Below are positions 9,501-14,315 of a stretch of 14,315 bases of DNA, piece by piece; position 1 is the stretch's first letter, and the number at the start of each line of letters is the position of its first letter. The DNA comes from JBNKFQ01 sp050289385. Its GTDB lineage: Bacteria; Pseudomonadota; Gammaproteobacteria; Pseudomonadales; Porticoccaceae. The DNA lies in NCBI GenBank assembly GCA_050289385.1, contig JBNKFQ010000114.1:1-14315 (forward strand), given 5' to 3'. The notes under the pieces are model-generated. The model was not told the DNA's origin and did not search any database. It worked only from the letters and a program-made list of their open reading frames with translations. The position numbers were made by a program, and so were the translations under genes.

Positions 9501-12500
9501 CACGCTGTATTCGTCCACGGCATAGTCCAGATAATTGCTGAGCCCGACATGTTCTATCAAAACACCTTTGGGTTTACCGGTCGAACCAGAGGTGTATATA
9601 ACATAGGCCAGGTCGCGCGCTGAAACCTCAAGGTCGGGATTATCGCTATTGAACTCACTGATATCGTTCCACTGTTGATCCAATACAACAGTCTCAACCT
9701 CAATGTCACTCAGTCGTTCAGTCAGTTGGCTCTCGGTCAGCAATTCAGCAAGCTCTGCGTCTTCGATAAGATACTGCAGCCGCTGTTGCGGATATTCCGG
9801 ATCGATAGGCACGTAAGCGGCACCCGCTTTCAAAACGCCCAGAACCGACACGACCAGATTAACATTCCTCGGCAGTAAAATACCTACCAGAGAATCACGC
9901 CCGATGCCCTGATTGAGTAGGTAATGGGCGAGTTGATTGGCCCTGTCGTTGAGCGTCTCATAAGACAACAGACAATCCTTATACTGCACGGCCACTGCCT
10001 GCGGATACAGGCGAACCTGCGATTCAAATACCTGATGCGCGCACAGAGAGGCGACAGGGACACGGGTCCGGTTCCAATCACAGAGAAGTGTCTGTACCTC
10101 CGTATCCGATAACAAGCCGAGTTCACAGATCTTCTGACCGGGGTTTGCGGCAACAGCACTGTAAATATTGCTTAAATGCCCCACCAGCCGTTCTATTGTG
10201 GCAGATTGAAAACGCCGGGTATTAAACTCCACTTTTCCCTTAAACTGCCCCTGCTCCTCCCAGATAAATACTGTTAAATCAAACTTTGCAGTGCCGCTTT
10301 CCACTTCCCGGGAAAGGACTTCAATAACCGTTTCGGGAGAATCATAACAATCACGCTCGCTCGCGGTGCTGGCCTTATGTTGATAAACAAACATGGTGTT
10401 AAACAGCGGCGTCTGGGAATTTCTCTCAGGACACACGGCTTCCACCACTTTATCGAAGGGCAGCTCTTTATTTTCCAATCCCTCCAGAACGGATTGTTTT
10501 ACTGCATCGAACAGCGCTTCGAAAGTCTGGCCTTGCGGCAGCCGCACTTTTAGCGCAAGGGTATTGAGAAATAGCCCAATTGTGGAATCCAGTTCAGCAT
10601 AGGGGCGCACAGAAACCGGCGTGCCGATGCAAATTTCCTCAACCCCGGTGTAACGGTACAGCAACGCGTAAAAACCGCTGAGCAAAACGATAAATGGGGT
10701 GGCGTTGCCGGCTTCCGCGTAGGCAGTCAATCTCCGGCTGACAGTCGCCGGCAGAGACAGGGGTATGACCGCGCCCCCCTGATCCCGCTGTAAAGAAACC
10801 CGTTCATAGCCATCGTAAGGCAATGGCAACACCGGCGGCAGGTGCGCGAATTGCTTTTCCCAATAGCGCCTTTGGTTTTGGTTTTGGTTTTGCTCCCGAT
10901 ATTGTTGTGAGTCTTGGTTGCTTGAGAATTGCTCCCTTTCCCAATTGGCATAATCTATATAGCGAATTTCACCACTACCAGCCGTCTCCCTGCTGTCGAC
11001 CGCCGCGCCCGCATGCAAATCCCGATAGGCTGAAATGATTTGCTGATCAAAAATATCCAGAGACTGCTCATCGATCAGTATGTGGTGAATGACCAGCACA
11101 AGCACCGGTTGCAGCGGCAGCCCGGCCTGGCTTTGATCCTTTCCGGTAAACAGAACCAAGTGGTAAGGTGGCAATCCATTGAGAAGATCAAAGGCTGTTG
11201 CAGCGAGCACGTCTGCACGCTGTTGTATTTGCATCATCCATTGATCGCGGTTGGCCCAGGTCAGTGTCTCCACACACAAAGGTTGAGGCTCGGGCCGGAG
11301 TAACTGCAAAGGCACGCCATCCTCAAGTAAAAATGTATGCCGGAAAATAGACTGGTTTTCGAGCACAGAGTTGATGGCATGGATCAATACCCCAGTGTTT
11401 ATCGAGCCAATGAAATGCTTGATTGTACAGATGTTGTAGTCAGGGCTCTGCGGTTGCAGTTGACTTAAAAACCATAGCCGCTGTTGAGAAAAAGTCAGCG
11501 GCACTGGGCAGAAATCCGCCATCGACGCTATTTCCGGCAACCTCGGGTTTGCCGCTGAAGAATTCACTGCTGCTGGGGCCGGAGCCTGAGTAACGCAATG
11601 CACAGCGGCGACCGCGGCGAGTGCTCTAACCGTAGGCGTGGAAAAAAATTCCCGCACCGACAGTGCGATGCCATGCTGATTGTGCAGCGCTGACACCACC
11701 CTGGTCGCAAGCAGCGAATGGCCTCCCAGATGAAAAAACGACTGCGTGACCCCAACCCTGTTCAGACCCAAAACCCGTTGCCAGACTGAAGCGATAATCC
11801 GTTCCATTTCCGTGGCCGGCTCAATATACTCGCTCGTGCAAAGCCCATGTCGACTGGCGGCTGGTGCCGGTAAGCTGGCTCTGTCGATTTTATTATTGGG
11901 CAACCGCGGAAACGCATCCATAATGACAAAGGCGGCGGGCAACATATAGTCCGGCAGCTGTTCCTGTATATGGGTATACAACTGTTCCTGAACGACCGAG
12001 GCAGCGGGCTGCTCAACCACATAGGCAACCAGACATTGGTTATCCCCGCTGTCCTCCCGCAGTAAAACAACAGCATCCTGAACCGCGCCGTGGGTTTTCA
12101 ATACGAATTCAATTTCGCCCAATTCAATTCGAAACCCTCTGACTTTGACCTGATTGTCCTTGCGACCCAGAAACTCGATATTGCCGTCAGCGAGAAAGCG
12201 AACCAGATCTCCGGTTTTATAGATTTTCCCCGCACTGTGCGGGTTATCGATAAATCTCTCGGCGCTCAGCTCGGGCCGCTTGAAGTAGCCCCGCGCCAGA
12301 CCGACTCCGCCGATATAGAGTTCGCCGGCAACGCCTATCGGAACCTGCTGCAATTCATCGTCCAATACCCAGACCCGGGTATTGGCCAGCGGACGGCCGA
12401 TATGCACAACGCAGTCCTCAGCCGACAATATTGCGTTGGTGGCGCTGACTGTTGTTTCTGTCGGTCCGTAGGAGTTGACAAAGTGTCTCCCCGGTGCCCA

Positions 12501-14315
12501 TTTGCGCACCAGGTCCAGGGTACAGGCCTCACCGGCCACCGCCAGGACCCGCAAATCCGGTAGCGGGTCCAGCGGCAATACCGCCAGCGCCGATGCTGGC
12601 AGAGTGGCGTGCGTAACCCGCTGCCGTCTGAGTACCCCCAGCAACTCCGGCCCGGGTAACAACGCCAGGCGCTCTGCCATGACCAAACAGGCCCCGGAGC
12701 TGAGAGTCATAACGATTTCCCAGATAGACGTATCAAAACTAAAAGAAGCAAACTGCAAGACCCGGCTGCCCTCACCAATCCGCAATAATACGACCTCTTC
12801 CTCAGCCAGGTTGCAAACACCTCTGTGCCTGATCTCCACCCCCTTGGGGTTTCCGGTAGAGCCGGAGGTATAAATCACATAAGCTGAACTTTCCGCCATC
12901 ACAGCGGTTGTGGGCGCGCCGGTATCGCGTTTACCGATTGCCGGCCAGTCCGTATCAATAAAGACCATTTTCAGGTTGTAGCAGCAATAGTGTTGCTGGT
13001 ACTTTTTCTGGGTCAATAAAAAGCCCGCGGTTGAGTCGCGCAAGATATATTGCCGGCGCTGCGCCGGGTAATCCGGATCGACAGGCACATAGATTGCCCC
13101 CGCTTTCAAAATTGCCAGGAATCCGATAACCAGTGACAGTGAGCGATCAATACTGATCGCCACCGGCATCCCGGGGCGAACGCCATTGGCAATCAGGTAG
13201 TCGGCCAGTTGATTGGATTGTTGCTGCAACTGCCTATAGGTCAATTGTTGCTCGCCAAATACAACAGCGGGAAGTTCCGGTGTTTTTTCCGCTTGTGCGT
13301 CAATTAATTCATGAATACAGTGATTGCTTTGGAAGGGTTTATCGGTTTTGTTCCATTCCAATAGCAGCCGCTGCTCTTTTGGCGATATCAGCGCGAGACG
13401 GGAGATCGGTGTGTCCGGTTGTTGGACCAGCTCCGCCAGCAGTGTTTGAAAGTTTACCGCCAGTCGCTCAATGCTCTCAGCCACAAACAGGTCTGTCGAA
13501 TATTCAAATTCAGCTTCAAATCCATTGCCTTGATCCCACATTTGTAGCGTTAAGTCATATTTGGAGGCACCGTTGTCCAATTGTTCCGGCAGGCCAATTT
13601 CCACACCGCGAAGTCTGGTTGCCGCCGGCGCTGTCTCCTGAAAGGCGAACATTATTTGGAAAATGGGGGAATAGCTTAAATTTCGCCGGGGCTGCAGTTG
13701 TTGCACCAAGTTGTCAAAAGTCATGTTTTGATGGCGAAACGCCTCCAGCACCGTTGCGCGCTCAACCCGTAAAAACTCACGCATTGAATAATGCTGCTGC
13801 AGCTGACTGCGAAAAACCAGTATGTTGACCAAAAAACCTATGATCGACTCCAGCTCCATTTCAGACCGATTGGCCACAGGTGTCCCCACTACCAGATCAC
13901 ACTGATGGGTATAGCGATATAGCAGCGCCTTGAACGCTGCCATCAACAGCATAAACAGCGTTGCCTTTTCCTCTTGAGCAAACTTTCGCAACCTCGTACT
14001 GACGCTGGAGGGAATCGAAAATTTAACGCGCGCACCAGCATAGGTCTGCTCTTTAGGCCGGGGTTTATCCATGGGCAGTTGAAGAAGCGGAGGTGCCCCG
14101 GATAACTTGCGCAGCCAGTATTCGTGGGTATCGGACAACGTTTTATCGTCAACTTTGCGTTTTTGGAAAAAAACATAGTCCCGAAATGTCACCTCAACCG
14201 GCGGCAAACTATGCTCTTTCCCCTGGGATAACGCCTGGTACGATACCAAAAGCTCACGCCAGAAAACATCGACTGACCAAGCATCGGCAATGATGTGATG
14301 CATATTGATAAACAG
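3525..14315 (-). CDS. Multimodular nonribosomal peptide synthetase, (C)-A-T-C-A-T-E-C-A-T, 5' partial
   Basis: This cytoplasmic assembly-line enzyme selects, activates and joins amino acids carried as thioesters on phosphopantetheine arms. The frame is open to the right edge: four codons (Leu-Phe-Ile-Asn) precede the Met at 14303, and that Met sits directly in front of the HHIIADAWS motif inside a condensation domain, so it is not the true start. Numbering from that Met gives 3592 visible residues: C1 remnant 1-300, A1 330-815, T1 825-900, C2 933-1400, A2 1420-1935, T2 1945-2015, E 2034-2480, C3 2510-2955, A3 2965-3472, T3 3485-3560, then a Ser/Lys/Arg-rich tail and TAA. All three carrier proteins keep the serine for the cofactor. 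There is no thioesterase, so the chain passes to the next protein, encoded 36 bases downstream. Predicted units are an unassigned residue, D-Asn and L-Asn. Family identity is certain; substrate calls are inferences from binding-pocket residues. Confidence 0.98.
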   Translation of the reverse strand: MFINMHHIIADAWSVDVFWRELLVSYQALSQGKEHSLPPVEVTFRDYVFFQKRKVDDKTLSDTHEYWLRKLSGAPPLLQLPMDKPRPKEQTYAGARVKFSIPSSVSTRLRKFAQEEKATLFMLLMAAFKALLYRYTHQCDLVVGTPVANRSEMELESIIGFLVNILVFRSQLQQHYSMREFLRVERATVLEAFRHQNMTFDNLVQQLQPRRNLSYSPIFQIMFAFQETAPAATRLRGVEIGLPEQLDNGASKYDLTLQMWDQGNGFEAEFEYSTDLFVAESIERLAVNFQTLLAELVQQPDTPISRLALISPKEQRLLLEWNKTDKPFQSNHCIHELIDAQAEKTPELPAVVFGEQQLTYRQLQQQSNQLADYLIANGVRPGMPVAISIDRSLSLVIGFLAILKAGAIYVPVDPDYPAQRRQYILRDSTAGFLLTQKKYQQHYCCYNLKMVFIDTDWPAIGKRDTGAPTTAVMAESSAYVIYTSGSTGNPKGVEIRHRGVCNLAEEEVVLLRIGEGSRVLQFASFSFDTSIWEIVMTLSSGACLVMAERLALLPGPELLGVLRRQRVTHATLPASALAVLPLDPLPDLRVLAVAGEACTLDLVRKWAPGRHFVNSYGPTETTVSATNAILSAEDCVVHIGRPLANTRVWVLDDELQQVPIGVAGELYIGGVGLARGYFKRPELSAERFIDNPHSAGKIYKTGDLVRFLADGNIEFLGRKDNQVKVRGFRIELGEIEFVLKTHGAVQDAVVLLREDSGDNQCLVAYVVEQPAASVVQEQLYTHIQEQLPDYMLPAAFVIMDAFPRLPNNKIDRASLPAPAASRHGLCTSEYIEPATEMERIIASVWQRVLGLNRVGVTQSFFHLGGHSLLATRVVSALHNQHGIALSVREFFSTPTVRALAAVAAVHCVTQAPAPAAVNSSAANPRLPEIASMADFCPVPLTFSQQRLWFLSQLQPQSPDYNICTIKHFIGSINTGVLIHAINSVLENQSIFRHTFLLEDGVPLQLLRPEPQPLCVETLTWANRDQWMMQIQQRADVLAATAFDLLNGLPPYHLVLFTGKDQSQAGLPLQPVLVLVIHHILIDEQSLDIFDQQIISAYRDLHAGAAVDSRETAGSGEIRYIDYANWEREQFSSNQDSQQYREQNQNQNQRRYWEKQFAHLPPVLPLPYDGYERVSLQRDQGGAVIPLSLPATVSRRLTAYAEAGNATPFIVLLSGFYALLYRYTGVEEICIGTPVSVRPYAELDSTIGLFLNTLALKVRLPQGQTFEALFDAVKQSVLEGLENKELPFDKVVEAVCPERNSQTPLFNTMFVYQHKASTASERDCYDSPETVIEVLSREVESGTAKFDLTVFIWEEQGQFKGKVEFNTRRFQSATIERLVGHLSNIYSAVAANPGQKICELGLLSDTEVQTLLCDWNRTRVPVASLCAHQVFESQVRLYPQAVAVQYKDCLLSYETLNDRANQLAHYLLNQGIGRDSLVGILLPRNVNLVVSVLGVLKAGAAYVPIDPEYPQQRLQYLIEDAELAELLTESQLTERLSDIEVETVVLDQQWNDISEFNSDNPDLEVSARDLAYVIYTSGSTGKPKGVLIEHVGLSNYLDYAVDEYSVAGGSGCPVHSSIAFDATITSLYTPLLTGRKLILIEEENEIQALSEVLVRERDLSLVKITPAHLDIISHSLPAAAAANVRALIIGGEALNYGALEFWRKNAPNTRIINEYGPTETVVGCCVFEVPVAGAGTAHSRAEQGGGIQGGDSRGIVPIGKPINNIQLYILDRDSQPVPVGIVGELYIGGAGVARGYHRRETLTAQRFIENPLGTGGGARGEMLYRTGDLAKYYPDGNIVFLGRMDSQVKIRGFRVELGEVEACLVEHPLVLEAAVKVVETVNRQLVAYIVADALHDAFYVELRDYLAKKLPDYMLPAHFISLDEMPLTPNGKIDKQALPDLDMNGEGRGYTAPGNKKETILVEIWKQVLRRDTVGVKDNFFELGGDSILSLQIVFKAKQKGLQINPRQLFEYQNIAALAAVAGHEITSGAGQGITSGEVAITPIQYWLFSHQSRHFNHFNQSYLFEIDRTVDRLCLERAFRAVINHHDGLRMTFSRREDQSGEQWTANIEPAFDAFSIEEVFCTGKNVAEEKQFIESAARERQKRFDLAVAPLLKVTYFKTQYSGGDRLLIVAHHLVVDNVSWQIILDDIQTVYAAQGAASVLPPKSTSLKSWSEKLRQYAVSETLAAEIPYWRALGDNEQTRLPLDAYAGHNCVRDAKKVVITFSRKETADLLDNCAFAYKTRVNELLLTALALAIADWSGSTKVKVDLESHGRADLFTDVDLSRTTGWFTAIYPLLLSGMDAAGLNDNGNFGDSIIRVKEALRAVPRDGVGYGLLRYLHSDAGVRRAMERVGGAEVCFNYLGRLADTRREANVLLRLASEQVTGKHGADAARFYILEVDGYLQQNDQLQVEWTYNQRFHREFTIARLAENFKRYLLGITEHCLKQTATRFTSADFPLAKLNQSALDDLQRRYRHIEDIYPLSFTQEGMLFHSLFAPQSGVYFEQLVYRLRADVDLACFKKAWQIVISRHCILRTGFVWKGLDNPMQVVSADAAIDWTEQRWGLGEQVPDDERLEQWLQQDRRRGFDLSNAPLCRFGLFKLRCGGYRFLISHHHLLLDGWSIMLIIKDVLAIYRELVSGKAAIAVLVPPYREYIKWQHNSQTVAQAYWRRELRGIEEPTPLPLAKARTNAAEAYSIEHSRINLPGQDTRELEQFARRNRVTMSAVVQGAWALLLHRYTQQNECLFGVTVSGRTAPLTGIESMVGLFIGTVPVRISCADNLTVKDWLHSIQTKHLQSEQHAHISLAEIHRQSEIAGDIALFDSIVVYENYPVELAESDALELKYEFSREKTNFPLTLVVGINEAVKGRQLQLDFSYSRECYDERAIAQIGRHLQNILRNIARGGERRLNGIQLLSQAEWSRQVYQYNQTDRHFFQGCVQELFENRVRQSTELPAVYYKGESLTYTELNIRANKLAHFLCEWGVGPETSVALCLNRSLDLLVSILAVLKAGGAYIPIDPDYPEERIAFMLSDSKAGVLIHNAETGFNVSTASRSLFLDREKPLIESRSVDNPQVRVTPSNLAYIIYTSGSTGKPKGVMIEHRALSNYLDYGRSAYGSGIDSPVNSAVHTSIGFDATITSLFLPLISGGSVTLIEEENELDALARAIRQNNNLDLLKLTPVHLELLGKALAAQTTVNVDTLVVGGEALNGSALKFWQQNSPNTRIINEYGPTETVVGCCTYEIKTSDSPDKSVPIGKPIANTQLYILDSDLNPVPAGVAGELYIGGEGVARGYLNRPELTAERFLTDPFRSNASHTAAGNRMYKTGDLVRFLPNEDIEFIGRIDQQIKLRGFRIELGEIEASLSGCELIRDAVVVFHKSADYEEQRLVAFCVLNEGKKEDSEVIRDYLMRRLPAYMLPGQFVFLQAFPLTVNGKVDRVALQVPGIACETAATFVEAESETQRQLCGIWRDVLELKRVGVHDNFFALGGHSLKATRIISKIDKVFAVAVPLRTLFEKPSIEALATVIDTMRSSEQPPRKTAIKKISRSERRSANSASENV
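3624..3851 (-). other. T3: C-terminal peptidyl carrier protein and basic tail
   Basis: The core is FFALGGHSLKATR with Ser3523 as the cofactor site. The GGHS form and the absence of an E domain suggest the residue stays L. The last ~32 residues of the protein (down to 3525) are rich in Ser, Lys and Arg and include AIKKISRSER, which resembles the T-C linker sequences that normally lead into an LCL condensation domain. It may act as a weak docking tail for the next protein, or be a remnant of a former fusion. Confidence 0.93.
3888..5411 (-). other. A3: adenylation domain, predicted Asn
   Basis: Core motifs are complete (LKAGGAYIPIDP 3042-3053, YTSGSTGKPKG 3120-3130, NEYGPTE 3260-3266, YKTGDL 3356-3361, GRIDQQIKLRGFRIELGE 3374-3391, NGKVDR 3465-3470). 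Pocket residues D3168 A3169 T3172 K3210 V3235 G3237 E3261 V3269 G3270 K3467 give D-A-T-K-V-G-E-V-G-K, differing from A2 only by Ile to Val. Asn is predicted. The core region is clearly paralogous to A2. Confidence 0.93.
5439..6776 (-). other. C3: condensation domain, D-donor (DCL) type
   Basis: Begins with DIYPLSFTQEGMLFHSLF (2514-2531), the signature of C domains that accept a D-configured donor, and follows directly after E. The active site is HHLLLDGWS (2649-2657, with an extra His before it). SRHCILRTGF and VGLFIGTVPVR are also typical of this subtype. It joins the D-Asn-ended chain to L-Asn on T3. Confidence 0.93.
6864..8204 (-). other. E: epimerization domain
   Basis: Converts the L-residue at the chain end on T2 (predicted Asn) to an L/D mixture, from which the next C domain takes the D form. 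E-specific motifs run in order: TPIQYWLF (2037-2044, for PIQxWF), HHLVVDNVSWQI (2169-2180), LESHGR (2305-2310, for EGHGR with the Glu and His kept), TTGWFTAIYP (2322-2331, for TVGWFT), PRDGVGYG (2363-2370) and FNYLGR (2395-2400). No key residue is missing, so activity is expected. Confidence 0.95.
8259..8471 (-). other. T2: peptidyl carrier protein preceding epimerase
   Basis: The core is FFELGGDSILSLQ with Ser1982 as the cofactor site. The GGDS form (Asp instead of His) is the well-known variant of carriers that present their substrate to an epimerization domain, which matches the E domain that follows. A short linker with two ITSG units (2021-2032) connects them. Confidence 0.95.
8499..10046 (-). 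other. A2: adenylation domain, predicted Asn
   Basis: All core motifs are present (LKAGAAYVPIDP 1491-1502, YTSGSTGKPKG 1570-1580, NEYGPTE 1708-1714, YRTGDL 1819-1824, GRMDSQVKIRGFRVELGE 1837-1854, NGKIDK 1925-1930). Pocket residues D1616 A1617 T1620 K1658 I1683 G1685 E1709 V1717 G1718 K1927 give D-A-T-K-I-G-E-V-G-K, one step from the known Asn code D-L-T-K-x-G-E-V-G-K; Asp codes I recall carry His in place of the Glu. Two Gly-rich surface insertions (about 1726-1750 and 1808-1815) are absent or different in the sister domain A3. Confidence 0.93.
10104..11507 (-). other. C2: divergent condensation domain
   Basis: Joins the T1 residue (donor) to Asn on T2 (acceptor). It opens with LTFSQQRLWFLSQL, the LCL signature. 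The active-site motif is HHILIDEQS (1073-1081): both His and the Asp are kept, but the usual Gly-Trp or Ala-Trp pair is Glu-Gln. The second motif, normally RHExLRTxF (RHEILRTVF in C4), is NQSIFRHTF (983-991). IGLFLNT and the YIDYANWE motif are normal. An Asn-Gln repeat (1138-1144) lies in the loop before YWEKQF. It is probably active, since the catalytic His remains, but it is the least canonical C domain in the window. Confidence 0.9.
10874..10891 (-). repeat. Hexanucleotide tandem repeat (GGTTTT)x3 inside the C2 coding region
   Basis: Three perfect GGTTTT units on the plus strand, with partial units on both sides. On the coding strand they read as alternating CAA and AAC codons, giving Gln-Asn-Gln-Asn-Gln-Asn-Gln at residues 1138-1144 of the upstream synthetase. 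The unit is six bases, so a change in copy number would add or remove two residues without a frameshift. The site lies in a Gln/Asn/Ser-rich loop between the YANWE and YWEKQF elements of C2. Confidence 0.85.
11604..11831 (-). other. T1: peptidyl carrier protein
   Basis: A carrier domain of about 75 residues with FFHLGGHSLLATR; Ser863 is the phosphopantetheine attachment site. The GGHS form is usual for a carrier that feeds a condensation domain directly, which fits the absence of an E domain here. A linker of about 35 residues rich in Ala, Pro, Val and Asn follows before C2. Confidence 0.95.
11859..13316 (-). other. A1: adenylation domain, substrate unassigned
   Basis: Activates an amino acid with ATP and loads it on T1. 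Core motifs are complete: LKAGAIYVPVDP (399-410), YTSGSTGNPKG (478-488), SYGPTE (611-616), YKTGDL (695-700), GRKDNQVKVRGFRIELGE (713-730). Pocket residues are D524 T525 W528 T567 A588 A590 S611 V619 S620 K805, i.e. D-T-W-T-A-A-S-V-S-K. Five positions (D, W, T, second A, K) match the Phe code of GrsA, so an aromatic or hydrophobic residue is possible. I do not recognise the full code. Motif A10 reads NNKIDR instead of NGKxDR, with the catalytic Lys kept. Confidence 0.93.
13404..14315 (-). other. C1: condensation domain, N-terminal part outside window
   Basis: Residues 1-300 of the upstream protein, beginning just before the catalytic HHIIADAWS (second His and Asp intact). Later motifs include RDYVFFQKRK, a 'GFLVN' version of the usual IGxFVNT, and YSPIFQIMFAFQ. 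The visible part looks like an L-donor (LCL) type, but the diagnostic N-terminal motif is missing. It would join the unseen upstream chain to the residue loaded by A1. Confidence 0.9.

Noticed and set aside
14301..14303. ATG at 14303 as the start of the upstream gene
   Set aside because: It sits immediately before the HHxxxD active-site motif in the middle of a condensation domain and the frame stays open to the window edge, so the gene begins outside.

Overview
The window lies inside a large nonribosomal peptide synthetase (NRPS) locus and is coding on the minus strand almost from end to end. It holds parts of two adjacent, co-directional megasynthase genes and nothing else I can support: no RNA gene, mobile element, CRISPR array or tailoring enzyme. 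Base composition looks balanced, and the gene style (long multimodular C-A-T proteins, a short Shine-Dalgarno spacer, no introns) points to a bacterium. A Gram-negative, perhaps gammaproteobacterial, source is my impression from the C-domain and linker style. It is not proven.

Transcription runs from high to low coordinates. The upstream gene (14315 down to 3525) is open at the right edge, so its true start lies outside the window. It carries, in order: the C-terminal two-thirds of a condensation domain, then A1-T1, C2-A2-T2-E, C3-A3-T3, a basic tail and a TAA stop. After 36 bases the second gene starts at 3488 and runs off the left edge. It carries C4-A4-T4 and the first ~45 residues of another condensation-superfamily domain.

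Substrate codes were read by eye against the GrsA numbering. A1 gives D-T-W-T-A-A-S-V-S-K, which I cannot assign (it shares several positions with the aromatic, Phe-type code). A2 gives D-A-T-K-I-G-E-V-G-K and A3 gives D-A-T-K-V-G-E-V-G-K, both Asn-like. A4 gives D-F-W-N-I-G-M-V-H-K, the classic Thr code. With the E domain after T2 and the D-donor-type C3 behind it, the inferred internal peptide segment is X - D-Asn - L-Asn - Thr, flanked by unseen residues on both sides.

Points worth a second look: the two genes share one reading frame and are separated by a single stop plus 12 sense codons; C2 has eroded signature motifs and an (Asn-Gln) hexanucleotide repeat; and the Thr carrier protein has a GGDS core and is followed by a C-superfamily domain unlike the other Cs, which may mark special processing of Thr. 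I found no new kind of system here. The novelty, if any, is in the peptide product and the module architecture.
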